64,000 nt of DNA from Bin80 sp026708685 (GTDB taxonomy: Bacteria > Bacteroidota > Rhodothermia > Rhodothermales > Bin80). Location: NCBI GenBank assembly GCA_965200955.1, contig OZ241742.1, forward strand, positions 1,736,001-1,800,000. Direction: 5' to 3'. The first letter of the stretch is position 1; each line of letters begins with the position of its first letter. The notes beneath the pieces are model-generated. The model was not told the origin of the DNA and ran no database searches. It worked only from the letters and a program-made list of their open reading frames with translations. The position numbers and the translations under genes are program-made. Below, in pieces: positions 1 through 8,755 of the stretch.

Positions 1-516
1 GCATATATACAATTTTTGCGTATCAATGGGAATGAGTTATCGGATCCCGTCATGGATGAATGCAAGGCTCAAGGTCCACTCGTTGAGATGCTGAACCGAG
101 TTGAGCAAAAACTGATCGCCCACAATCGTACTGCAATAGATGTAACCTCTGGACCTGTACATAACATAGAACCCCTCTACCCTCATGTTGCCTTGCAAGA
201 GATTCTCTATAATGCAGTACTTCATAGAAGCTACGAAAGTACGAATGCTCCCGTGCGTATATACTGGTTCAACAACCGTATTGAAATCATCAGCCCGGGT
301 GGACCCTATGGTGATGTGACACCTGAGAATTTCGGGACACCTGGAATTACTGATTATCGAAATCCAAATCTATGCGATGTTTTAAAAACATTCGGATTTG
401 TTCAGGCATTTGGTCGTGGGATAGATATTGCTAAAAGAGCCATGAATAAAAATGGTAATCCTGCTATCGAGTTTGAAGTCAATCAAAGTACTGTTCTCTG
501 TATTTTACGAAGATAG
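1..516 (+). CDS. AlbA/HATPase_c_4-type ATP-binding protein, C-terminal part (cut by window edge)
   Basis: The reading frame is open from base 1, so the start lies outside the window. The first visible residues (AYIQFLRINGNEL) resemble the end of an AlbA_2 (formerly Schlafen AlbA) domain. The rest looks like the HATPase_c_4 domain of RecG-like putative DNA-binding regulators: an N-box-like stretch (QEILYNAVLHRSY, about residues 60-73), then a DNRI-like strand (NNRIEIISPGG) and a late glycine-rich turn (FGFVQAFGRGIDIA). Such proteins are usually annotated as ATP-binding transcriptional regulators, but their function is poorly known. The gene ends two bases before the broken ParA-like gene, which suggests one transcription unit. 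Family assignment is fairly secure; role is not. Confidence 0.7.
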   Translation, partial: AYIQFLRINGNELSDPVMDECKAQGPLVEMLNRVEQKLIAHNRTAIDVTSGPVHNIEPLYPHVALQEILYNAVLHRSYESTNAPVRIYWFNNRIEIISPGGPYGDVTPENFGTPGITDYRNPNLCDVLKTFGFVQAFGRGIDIAKRAMNKNGNPAIEFEVNQSTVLCILRR

Positions 517-518
517 GC

Positions 519-1548
519 ATGAGTACATCTATTCTGACATTTTTTAATAACAAAGGTGGCGTGGGTAAAACCACCATGGTCTATCATCTTGCTTGGATGT
601 ACGCATCCCTACAGAAACGGGTTGCAATCTTTGATTTAGACCCTCAGTCTAATCTCACCGCAGCATTCTTACATGAAGATGACATTGAAGAGGTCTGGAA
701 TCAGACAAATGTAGGTTCAACCATATACAATTGTGTGAGTCCGTTGGCAAGTGTAGGAGATCTCAAAGAGCCTGTCCTAAAGAAAATTAATTCTCACCTT
801 TATCTTCTTCCAGGTGATATGAGATTGTCCGACTTTGAAAGTATTCTATCTGAGGCATGGCCATCAAGTATGGCAGATAGCAATTTGTATCGTCCTATGC
901 GCATTCTTAGTTCATTCTGGCATGTCATGCAGTTGGCAGTTGATCAGGTTCAGGCAGAGATTATCCTGATTGACATTGGACCGAATCTGGGAGCTATCAA
1001 CCGATCTGTCCTCATTGTCACAGACTATGTAGTCATCCCAATGGCAGCAGATCTTTATTCCTTGCAAGGATTGAGGAATCTTGGACCAACACTTAGGAAG
1101 TGGAAAAATCTATGTCAGAGAAGAGTAGACAACTGGAGGCAGAGTGAAGATGGGGCATCACAGGGGGGACAGTCAATTACCCTCTGGGCAGATGGAACCG
1201 ATCGGATATTTATGTCAGTAACATAGTGTACGATTAGATCGCCCGGTTAAAGCTTATGATAAGTGGCTCAAGCGCATGCCAAAGGTCTATCAAGAATCGG
1301 TCTTAGCTGAGATTCCCAATGATCATAGGCCATTAACGATGAACCATTGTATTGCAACAGTAAAGCATTATCGTAGCCTGATTCCTATGGCTCAGGAGCA
1401 TCGAAAACCTATTTTCAACTTGACATCTGCAGATGGAGCCATTGGTGCACATGCAAATGCTGTTCAAGATGCCAAAAGAGATTTTAGGTACCTTGCTACA
1501 ACGATCGCATCGAAAATGAATATTGCTATCAACAGCGATTCTGGATAA
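519..1548 (+). pseudogene. ParA-family ATPase, disrupted by a frameshift and an in-frame stop
   Basis: The N-terminal part (519-1226) carries a deviant Walker A box (NKGGVGKTT, about residues 11-19) and the switch region FDLDPQSN, as in ParA/Soj ATPases. After LRNLGPTLRKWK the frame runs into unrelated sequence and stops at 1226. The expected continuation is in the next frame: QMEPIGYLCQ, then TAA at 1219-1221, then HSVRLDRPVKAYDKWLKRMP and the typical C-terminus with HYRSLIPMAQEHRKP and ADGAIGAHANAVQD, ending at 1548. The frame change probably lies at or shortly before the run of six G at 1163-1168. TAA stands where a glutamine codon (CAA) is expected. Two lesions make a true pseudogene more likely than a single sequencing error. 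Confidence 0.8.
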
Positions 1549-2270
1549 ATATGATTTGAATGTTCTGATGATGATTTTCCTGCTTTGCCATAATGAATCC
1601 AACGCAAACTTTGACCAAGCTCCCCGCTCACTGGTCATTCATCTACAACCTGGGTATCGTTGATTCTTTTTTCATGTGACTTGACATTAAAGATGAATAG
1701 ATCACAGTCAAGTTTCTTCGCGAAAGACATCACTCCTCATTTTAATGAAATCCTTTTGATTGTGATGAAGACTGATTTGATCCGTTCAATATTTGGGTAA
1801 TGGCTGGATCATTTTTTTCTGAATGGTTCATAGTTAGTACCCCTCCGACAATACCTATTTTTGACATCAAAGGAGTGATCCTCCAAACTCTTGCCTCAAT
1901 AAAGGTATTTAGACCCTGAGTTACAAGTCTCTCAATTATGTTTATATTTAGGTGATGATCCGATGGTTCACCGTCAATTACCCAACAAATGGATGTGATT
2001 GCTTCATTAGTATTTGATAGAGATTGCGTCCACGACGCTGTAACTTCTTGAACAATTGATAATTGAAGTGGTGATTCCTGATGATTTTTCTATATTTCAG
2101 CGTATTTATTCTCAATTTGGGTTAAAACTAATGGTTGACATGACCAAATCCAATTCATTCATGCTTTGTGCCATCCCTCTAACACAGTTCAACCAGTTGT
2201 CGGGCCCGTTACAGGATGAGCATCTCACACGAGCATTTGATAGAGATCTCATTTAATTTTTCACATTCTC
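1549..2270. other. Intergenic region without a recognisable gene
   Basis: No recognisable gene lies between the broken ParA-like gene and the AGCS transporter. A 66-codon plus-strand frame (2056-2256, TTG start) has no family resemblance that I can see. A longer start-less frame on the minus strand is listed separately. The region follows a decayed gene and may hold more decayed sequence. Confidence 0.5.
1742..2089 (-). pseudogene. Possible gene remnant: start-less open frame of about 115 codons
   Basis: On the minus strand a frame stays open from just after a TAG at 2090-2092 down to TAA at 1742-1744. It has no ATG, GTG or TTG until a TTG-ATG pair roughly 70 codons in. The translation has a protein-like composition, for example TSICWVIDGEPSDHH, TFIEARVWRITPLMSK and IGIVGGVLTMNHSEKND, and is not low-complexity. 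I do not recognise a family. It could be the 3' end of a gene whose 5' end was lost, or chance. Confidence is low because the only evidence is frame length and composition. Confidence 0.25.
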
Positions 2271-3998
2271 ATGGAAGTATTTCTTGGTGTACAGCAATTC
2301 ATAGACAATCTGATCGCCTACCCATTGTTGATCATGCTGGTAGGAGCTGGTCTCTTCTTAACCTTCAGATTGGGGTTCATTCAGTTTCGGCAGTTTGGTC
2401 ACGGTATCAAGGTTGCAACTGGAAAATATGATGACCCCGATGATGAAGGAGATGTTTCGCATTTTCAGGCACTCACGACAGCACTGTCAGCCACCGTTGG
2501 AATAGGAAATATCGCTGGTGTTGCCCTTGCCATTCACTGGGGTGGTCCTGGTGCTGTTTTTTGGATGTGGGTGACGGCAGTTCTGGGCATGTGTACCAAG
2601 TATACCGAAGTCACGTTGGCACAGCGATATCGAGTTGTTGATCAGGCGAGTAGCAAGTTGATTGGTACGGTTTCTGGTGGACCGATGTATTACATTGAAC
2701 ATGGGCTGGGGAAAGCCTTCAAGCCTCTTGCAATGCTTGTTGCAGGAGCCATGATTCTGACGGCATTCATGACAGGCAATGCGATTCAGGCCAATACGGT
2801 TTCGGATTTAATGAACTCCGAATTTTCCATTCCCACTTGGATCACTGGAGGCGTTACTTCAACGGTCGTTGCCTTAGTGATTCTTGGGGGAATTACTCGG
2901 ATCGGACGCGTGACAGGAGTTTTAGCACCAGTGATGGGGTTGCTGTATGTTACGGGTGGTGTGATTATTATTGCCATCAACTACAATGGGGTTTTTCCAG
3001 CTCTTTCAAGCATCTTTACCGAGGCATTCAATCCTACCGCTGGTGTTGCTGGAACGGGGATAGGTATTCTTTTGCAAACCATTTTATGGGGTGTACGCAG
3101 AGGACTATTTTCCAATGAAGCAGGTCAGGGATCTGCTCCGATTGCACACTCTGCCGCCAAAACACAAGAGCCTGTTTCGGAGGGAGCCGTCGCATTGCTT
3201 GAACCCTTTATTGATACCATTGTCATCTGTACGATTACCGCCTTGGTGGTCCTCACGACGGGAGTCTGGAAGGATAAGGTTGATACCCAGCTGTCGATGG
3301 GGGTAGGAGATTTTTCCTATGTCGCTGAAATCAATGGACGCTATCAGCCTGTTGATGCGTCCGCTGTCCCTGATCAACTCATCATTGACCAAGGAATACC
3401 CGTCACCGATGAGAACAGCGGAATCATGTATGCATGGCATGAGGTTCCCGTGGATCAGTTTTTTGTTGACGCAGAGAATGCAGTTCCATTTACGGGCGTG
3501 ATTGATACCAAAGAGGGGATTGCCATCAGCAGTATTGATCAATCCCAATTGGATCAGCTCTATGGGCAGGCTGTGGAAAATGGCGCTCCCATGACTGCCC
3601 TTGCATTTGAACAGGGACTTGGCGATATCGGAAAGTATTTGGTCATCTTGTGTGTATTTCTATTTGCCATCTCCACAGCCATTTCCTGGAGCTACTATGG
3701 AGATCGATGCTCTATGTATCTGTTTGGCACATCGTCGATTCTTCCATACAAAATTGTTTTTGTGGTGATGCACTTTGTCGGTGCAGTCGCTGGGTTGAAT
3801 ACGATTTGGGGGATTGGAGATACTGCCATTGCTCTGCTAACGATTCCGAATGTGTTGGCACTGGTATTGCTCTCGGGAGTGGCCAAGAAACTCACCGACG
3901 ATTACTTCAATGCATTCAAACCAGGGGTCAGCCGCGAAGAGTATCTCACGATTGCTCGATCTCGTGCTGAAAAGCATCAATCTGGCTCAGAGTTATAA
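2271..3998 (+). CDS. Sodium:alanine symporter family (AGCS) transporter
   Basis: Inner-membrane sodium (or proton)-coupled amino-acid symporter of the AGCS/AlsT family, which typically imports alanine or glycine. Family signatures are visible: TFRLGFIQFRQFGHG near residue 30, TALSATVGIGNIAGVALAI near residue 75, SGGPMYYIEHGLGK and RRGLFSNEAGQGSAP near residue 280. At 575 residues it is longer than the usual 450-500. The excess is a hydrophilic stretch of about 100 residues (about 345-450, from MGVGDFSYVAEI to LAFEQGLGD) before the last membrane segments (WSYYGDRCSMYLFG). The ATG at 2271 begins a normal amphipathic N-terminus. The next gene starts 11 bases downstream, so the two transporters are probably co-transcribed. 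The exact substrate cannot be read from sequence. Confidence 0.9.
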   Translation: MEVFLGVQQFIDNLIAYPLLIMLVGAGLFLTFRLGFIQFRQFGHGIKVATGKYDDPDDEGDVSHFQALTTALSATVGIGNIAGVALAIHWGGPGAVFWMWVTAVLGMCTKYTEVTLAQRYRVVDQASSKLIGTVSGGPMYYIEHGLGKAFKPLAMLVAGAMILTAFMTGNAIQANTVSDLMNSEFSIPTWITGGVTSTVVALVILGGITRIGRVTGVLAPVMGLLYVTGGVIIIAINYNGVFPALSSIFTEAFNPTAGVAGTGIGILLQTILWGVRRGLFSNEAGQGSAPIAHSAAKTQEPVSEGAVALLEPFIDTIVICTITALVVLTTGVWKDKVDTQLSMGVGDFSYVAEINGRYQPVDASAVPDQLIIDQGIPVTDENSGIMYAWHEVPVDQFFVDAENAVPFTGVIDTKEGIAISSIDQSQLDQLYGQAVENGAPMTALAFEQGLGDIGKYLVILCVFLFAISTAISWSYYGDRCSMYLFGTSSILPYKIVFVVMHFVGAVAGLNTIWGIGDTAIALLTIPNVLALVLLSGVAKKLTDDYFNAFKPGVSREEYLTIARSRAEKHQSGSEL

Positions 3999-4009
3999 CT
4001 TCTTCACCG

Positions 4010-5467
4010 ATGGAGTTGCCCCAGAAACCCAAGATTTGGCAGTCCTTGCTTCCAGTGGGGGTGTTGATCACGTTTTTAATCGTTTCTGTCATTTTCTTTG
4101 GTGAAGATGCGTCTTATGGTCCCAATCAGGTTGCCCTGATTCTCTCAGGGGTTGTCGCTTCCCTGATTGGACTGAAACTTGGCTATCGCTGGAAGGAGAT
4201 GCAACAGGCGATGGTGAAAGGGGTATCTTTGGCCATGGGGGCCATCTTTATTCTTTTGGTGGTCGGTTCATTGATTGGAACTTGGATTCTATCTGGAACA
4301 GTCCCTACAATGATGTATTATGGTCTTCAGGTTCTCAATCCCCAGATCTTCTACACTGCCTGCTGTATCATTTGTGCCATTGTTGCCATCGTTTCAGGAA
4401 GCTCATGGACAACGGTGAGTACCATTGGAATTGCTTTGATAGGTATTGCAGCTGCCTTTGGTTTGCATTTGGGAATTGCGGCGGGTGCCATCATTTCGGG
4501 AGCCTATTTTGGGGACAAGCTTTCTCCACTCTCCGATACAACGAACCTTGCTCCCGCTATGGCTGGCACGGACCTGTTTGTTCATATTCGACACATGTTA
4601 TGGACAACGATCCCGAGCATCACTCTCGCATTAATTCTCTTTACGATCATTGGGCTTTTGCAATCCAGTAGCGTGGACTCATCCTCTGGGCTTAGTGAAA
4701 TACTTCTAGCCCTGGAGAACAGCTACAGTCTTGGCGTTCATCTTTTAATTCCCGTAGTGGTGGTTCTGGGATTGATTTACAAGAAAATGCCTGCCTTTCC
4801 AGCACTTCTCATTGGTGCACTCCTTGGAGGAGTGACCGCAATGATCTTTCAACAGGATGTCGTTTTGGCATTTGTAGGAGATTCGGATCTCCCACAGTTT
4901 CTTCTGCTGATTAAGGGTTTCTGGACGGTGATGTTTACCGAATTCACCGCTACTACCGGCAATGCCGCCCTTGATTCATTACTGACCAGAGGTGGAATGG
5001 CCAGCATGCTGGATACGATATGGCTGATCATTTCAGCCATGATGTTTGGAGCTGCTATGGAGAAAACAGGAATGCTGGAGGTTCTGACTCAAAAAATTCT
5101 GAGTGCTGCTCGCAGCACGGGAAGTTTGATTCTTGCCACGCTCAGTACGGCTATTGGATTGAATGTGATCGCAAGTGACCAGTACATCTCTATTGTGATC
5201 CCTGGTCGGATGTATCGTGCAGAATTTGTCAAGAGGGGGCTAGATCCTAAAAATCTATCGCGAGCCCTGGAAGATTCAGGTACACTCACTTCGGCCCTAG
5301 TCCCTTGGAATACGTGTGGAGCATTTATGGCTGCCTCCCTTGGTGTCCCCACCCTATATTATCTACCATTTGCATTCTTTAATTATACCAATCCATTCAT
5401 CAGTGCAATCTACGGGTTTACTGGATTTACGATTGTCCCATTGGACAAAGATCACGCAGACGACTAA
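4010..5467 (+). CDS. nhaC: NhaC-family Na+/H+ antiporter
   Basis: Integral membrane protein of the NhaC ion-transporter family, normally exchanging sodium for protons and thereby supporting pH and sodium homeostasis. It has about eleven hydrophobic segments. Family-typical stretches include SGSSWTTVSTIGIALIGIA near residue 125 and GAYFGDKLSPLSDTTNLAP near residue 165, plus the late ASDQYISIVIPGRMY and PWNTCGAFMAASLGV segments. Length (485) is normal. It follows the AGCS transporter by 11 bases; a sodium-coupled importer beside a sodium exporter is functionally sensible. Some NhaC relatives exchange organic acids (malate/lactate), so the ion pair is inferred from the family. Confidence 0.88.
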   Translation: MELPQKPKIWQSLLPVGVLITFLIVSVIFFGEDASYGPNQVALILSGVVASLIGLKLGYRWKEMQQAMVKGVSLAMGAIFILLVVGSLIGTWILSGTVPTMMYYGLQVLNPQIFYTACCIICAIVAIVSGSSWTTVSTIGIALIGIAAAFGLHLGIAAGAIISGAYFGDKLSPLSDTTNLAPAMAGTDLFVHIRHMLWTTIPSITLALILFTIIGLLQSSSVDSSSGLSEILLALENSYSLGVHLLIPVVVVLGLIYKKMPAFPALLIGALLGGVTAMIFQQDVVLAFVGDSDLPQFLLLIKGFWTVMFTEFTATTGNAALDSLLTRGGMASMLDTIWLIISAMMFGAAMEKTGMLEVLTQKILSAARSTGSLILATLSTAIGLNVIASDQYISIVIPGRMYRAEFVKRGLDPKNLSRALEDSGTLTSALVPWNTCGAFMAASLGVPTLYYLPFAFFNYTNPFISAIYGFTGFTIVPLDKDHADD

Positions 5468-5619
5468 ATGAATGTCATCCTCAGCTACCCAATTCCTGGA
5501 GCAGTCTTCAATAGCGCCATCTTTGAGACATTATTTTCAGAACGTAGCCTAACGTACAGAGAAGTCATAATTGATCTGGTTTACTGCAATGAAGGGCCAA
5601 TCGGAGTTTTGATTATAGA

Positions 5620-6552
5620 ATGAAAGTTCTCGTCACGGGTGGTGCAGGATTCATTGGTTCCCATGTAACCGATCGATTGATCCAGCATGGTCACAGCGTG
5701 GATGTGATGGATGATCTCTCAAGTGGGATTCCAGAAAATGTTCATCCATCTGCCAAGCTTCATGTGATGGATGTTCGGTCGAATGAAGCTGCCGACTTGA
5801 TCCGCCATCATCGTTATGAGTCGTTGATTCATCATGCTGCCCAGATGGATGTTCGTCGAAGTGTCTCCGATCCTGCATTTGATGTGAGTGTCAATGTTCT
5901 TGGTCTGATCAATCTCATGGAGGCTGGAAGAGCCAGTGGTTTGAGCAAAGTGGTATTCGCGTCTACCGGAGGTGCCATCTATGGAGAACCAGAATCGGGG
6001 CCGCAAAGTGAACAGCATCCACAACGACCTCTGTCACCCTATGGGATCAGTAAGCTCACCTGTGAAAAACTGTTATACTTCTATCTTCATGAGTATGGGA
6101 TCCCATTTGTAGCACTGAGATACGGTAATGTCTATGGACCACGTCAGAATGCACACGGAGAGGCAGGGGTGATTGCAATTTTTTCAGAGAGATTCCTGTC
6201 TGGTCAGCCAACGATGATTCATGGTGATGGTCGCCAGACCAGAGACTATGTTTATGTTGATGATGTTGCCCGTGCGAATCATGCTGCGCTTGATTTTTCT
6301 GGATCTTCCATCGCACTGAATATTGGCACTGGCTTGGAAACAGATGTCGTAACCCTTCACACAATGCTTGAAGAGGCGACAGGTGTCCACCAGTCGCCCA
6401 CCCATGGTCCATCCAAGCCTGGCGAGCAGCGTCGAAGTGTTCTGGATTGGAGCAAGGCCGCTGAGGTTCTTTCATGGAGTCCCAGGATAGATTTAAGAGA
6501 GGGGTTACAGAGGACAGCCCGCTGGTTTATGGATCACAACGTTCAATCCTGA
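5620..6552 (+). CDS. NAD-dependent sugar-nucleotide epimerase/dehydratase (GalE-like)
   Basis: Extended short-chain dehydrogenase acting on a nucleotide sugar, most like UDP-glucose 4-epimerases. The N-terminal Rossmann motif is TGGAGFIGSH (residues 7-16). The catalytic Ser/Thr region is STGGAIYG and the Tyr-x-x-x-Lys pair is YGISK, about residues 144-148. LRYGNVYGPRQ and DYVYVDDVARA are typical of the substrate domain. Length (310) is usual. It is the first gene of a compact five-gene run; its stop overlaps the scpA start by one base (TGATG). The exact sugar is not predictable. Its place ahead of chromosome-segregation genes looks like a lineage-specific arrangement. Confidence 0.88.
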   Translation: MKVLVTGGAGFIGSHVTDRLIQHGHSVDVMDDLSSGIPENVHPSAKLHVMDVRSNEAADLIRHHRYESLIHHAAQMDVRRSVSDPAFDVSVNVLGLINLMEAGRASGLSKVVFASTGGAIYGEPESGPQSEQHPQRPLSPYGISKLTCEKLLYFYLHEYGIPFVALRYGNVYGPRQNAHGEAGVIAIFSERFLSGQPTMIHGDGRQTRDYVYVDDVARANHAALDFSGSSIALNIGTGLETDVVTLHTMLEEATGVHQSPTHGPSKPGEQRRSVLDWSKAAEVLSWSPRIDLREGLQRTARWFMDHNVQS

Positions 6553-7277
6553 TGTATCGCGTTCAACTAGAAGATTTTGAAGGACCTCTGGATCTGTTGT
6601 TGCTATTGATTAATCGGAGGGAAGTGGATATTTTTGATATCCCGATTGCCCAGATTACCAACGAATACCTGTCATATGTAGGAATGATGAAGTCCATTAA
6701 CCTGGATGGAGTGGGAGATTACATCTATTTTGCAGCATTGCTTCTGAGTATTAAGGCTCGGATGCTTCTACCCAAGCCCGAGCTGGACTCGGATGAGCAA
6801 GAGATTGATCCGCGACAGGAGCTCGTTGATCAACTCCTGGAGTATATACGCTTTAAGGATGCGGCCGAAACGCTGAATCAGCACATGGAAGATCGTTCAC
6901 TGCTGTTCACCCGAGGAGTTGCATCCACGCCAGTGGAAGCTGACAGTCCTGAAAGGGAGGTTTTGGTTAAAACAACGGTATTTGACTTGCTGAGTGCACT
7001 TCAGGTCGTTCTTTCCAAAGCTCCCGATGAGCCTACGATTACGATTCATTTGCACGAATACTCCGTTGAAGATCAGTCGCAACATCTTCGCTCGATTTTA
7101 CTGAAGCGGAAAGAGGTTCATTTTGCAGAACTCATGAGAGGGAAAACCAGAAGCTTCATTGTAGCTACCTTTCTGGCAGTACTGGAAATGGTATTTTCTC
7201 AGGAAGTACTGATTTCCAAGACCTACCATGGACAGGACTTCATGATTCAGCACAGAGACAATATCGATGAACAATAA
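6552..7277 (+). CDS. scpA: Segregation and condensation protein A
   Basis: Kleisin subunit of the SMC-ScpAB condensin complex, which bridges SMC heads and helps chromosome compaction and segregation. I chose the ATG at 6552, giving MYRVQLEDFEGPLDLLLLLI, because this is the conserved kleisin N-terminus; an in-frame start at 6474 would lie inside the epimerase gene. VDIFDIPIAQITNEYL and LLLSIKARMLLPKPE follow, also typical, and a winged-helix-like C-terminus ends the protein. About 241 residues, normal for the family. It overlaps scpB by 11 bases, so the two subunits are probably translationally coupled. Confidence 0.93.
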   Translation: MYRVQLEDFEGPLDLLLLLINRREVDIFDIPIAQITNEYLSYVGMMKSINLDGVGDYIYFAALLLSIKARMLLPKPELDSDEQEIDPRQELVDQLLEYIRFKDAAETLNQHMEDRSLLFTRGVASTPVEADSPEREVLVKTTVFDLLSALQVVLSKAPDEPTITIHLHEYSVEDQSQHLRSILLKRKEVHFAELMRGKTRSFIVATFLAVLEMVFSQEVLISKTYHGQDFMIQHRDNIDEQ

Positions 7278-7974
7278 CCATTACGCTGGGATAGCAGATC
7301 TCGTGTCCCTCTCCATGATTGTAGAGACCCTGACCTTCGCCGCAGAGACTCCAGTGACCATTGAGCAGATCTGCGGTATTTATGAGGAGGTTGTTGGTAC
7401 GGATGCCCCTGTTACACGGGAGGCGATTGAAGAAACTCTGGAACGCCTGAACGATTCGTACGAGAAAGAAGGTCATGCCTTCAGAATTCAGTATTGGGCT
7501 GGTGGTTTACGGATGGCCACTACGCCATCATTAGCCCCTTTCTTGGAAGCATTTTTTCGTCGTGAGCGATCGCGCAGGCTCACCAAACCATTAATGGAGA
7601 CATTGGCTATTATCGCCTACCGACAGCCCTCTACAAGGGCTGAGATTGATGCCATCCGTGGGGTTGATTCCGGTTATGCCATTCGAAAACTGCTTTCGCT
7701 AGACTTAATCTCAATTACAGGTCGGGCGGATGTTGTTGGCCGTCCAATGTTGTATGCAACAACGGATCGATTTCTGGAGCAGTTTGGGCTGAAGGATCTT
7801 GATGGACTTCCAGATCTGAAACAAGCCGAAGAGCTCTTGGAAGATGTGAATTTTGACGAAGAGCGGTTAGCCCTTCTCACCACAGCCGAGTTGCTTCCTC
7901 AACTTGATGAATCGCAAGAGACCGAATCCGAAGATTCAATAGAAGACCCATTGCCCGATAGTCCAGCAGAGTGA
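7267..7974 (+). CDS. scpB: Segregation and condensation protein B
   Basis: Partner of ScpA in the SMC complex; two winged-helix domains dimerise and bind the kleisin. The core family motif ETLAIIAYRQPSTRAEIDAIRGV is present around residues 114-136, followed by the second domain with GRPMLYATTDRFLEQFGLKDLDGLPDL. The acidic C-terminal tail (after about residue 195) is poorly conserved, as is usual. The gene starts inside the end of scpA and stops seven bases before the pseudouridine synthase gene. Length (235) is somewhat above the roughly 190 residues of Bacillus ScpB because of the extended tail. Confidence 0.93.
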   Translation: MNNNHYAGIADLVSLSMIVETLTFAAETPVTIEQICGIYEEVVGTDAPVTREAIEETLERLNDSYEKEGHAFRIQYWAGGLRMATTPSLAPFLEAFFRRERSRRLTKPLMETLAIIAYRQPSTRAEIDAIRGVDSGYAIRKLLSLDLISITGRADVVGRPMLYATTDRFLEQFGLKDLDGLPDLKQAEELLEDVNFDEERLALLTTAELLPQLDESQETESEDSIEDPLPDSPAE

Positions 7975-7981
7975 TCCATCC

Positions 7982-8755
7982 ATGCCCCGATCCCCTATCC
8001 ATACGTCAACCAGTCCAGTTTTTGAATCGGGTCGACTGAACCGATATATTGCTCGTGCAGGAATCTGCTCTCGCCGTAATGCCGACAAGCTGATTGACGA
8101 AGGAGTGGTAAGTGTCAATGGTACCATCATACATGAGTACTGGTATCAGGTCAAGAAAGGAGATAAGGTCACCGTCAATGGGAAACCGATTTCTCCATCC
8201 CCCTTTTTGTATCTGCTGCTCAACAAGCCGAAGGACACCATCACCACCGTAAAGGATGAGAAAGGCAGAAAAACCGTCATGGATCTGATCAAAACCGACC
8301 AGCGTACTGACGGTTTATTTCCAGTGGGCCGACTGGACCGTGATACATCAGGCGTACTACTTCTTACATCAGATGGTGACCTGGGACACCGGTTGATGCA
8401 TCCAAAATTTCAAGTGTCGAAACAATACCGGGTTCGCACAAAAGCGCCCATTCGACCGAACCAGATTGATCAACTTCTGCGGGGAATCGTTATAGAGGAC
8501 GGTCTTGCAAGATGTGATCAGGTTTTATACTTGACCAAAGGCAACCCACGAGAAATCGGGATTGAATTACATGAAGGAAGGAATCGTCAGATTCGGCGTA
8601 TGCTTGAAGCACTAGGACATGATGTCGTTTCACTTGACCGTATTTCCTACGGTGGACTGACTGCTCGTGGATTGCGAAGGGGGCAGTGGCGTCCACTCAC
8701 TGGCAAGGAAACCAAGGCGTTGTTTCGTATGGTTAAACATCATTATCGCTCATGA
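7982..8755 (+). CDS. rluB: RsuA/RluB-family 23S rRNA pseudouridine synthase
   Basis: Converts a specific uridine in ribosomal RNA (RluB type: large subunit helix 89 region) to pseudouridine. An S4 RNA-binding domain occupies about residues 18-75 (GRLNRYIARAGICSRRNADK). The catalytic domain has the motif GRLDRDTSGVLLLTSDGDL, with the catalytic aspartate in GRLDRDT at about residue 117, and EGRNRQIRRMLEALGHDV near the end. Conserved gene order scpA-scpB-rluB is seen in many bacteria and supports RluB rather than RsuA or RluE. Its stop overlaps the guaB start (ATGA), so the two are coupled. Confidence 0.88.
   Translation: MPRSPIHTSTSPVFESGRLNRYIARAGICSRRNADKLIDEGVVSVNGTIIHEYWYQVKKGDKVTVNGKPISPSPFLYLLLNKPKDTITTVKDEKGRKTVMDLIKTDQRTDGLFPVGRLDRDTSGVLLLTSDGDLGHRLMHPKFQVSKQYRVRTKAPIRPNQIDQLLRGIVIEDGLARCDQVLYLTKGNPREIGIELHEGRNRQIRRMLEALGHDVVSLDRISYGGLTARGLRRGQWRPLTGKETKALFRMVKHHYRS

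Noticed and set aside
2056..2256. 66-codon plus-strand frame before the AGCS transporter
   Set aside because: TTG start, no recognisable family, and it partly lies opposite the start-less minus-strand frame; not supported as a gene.
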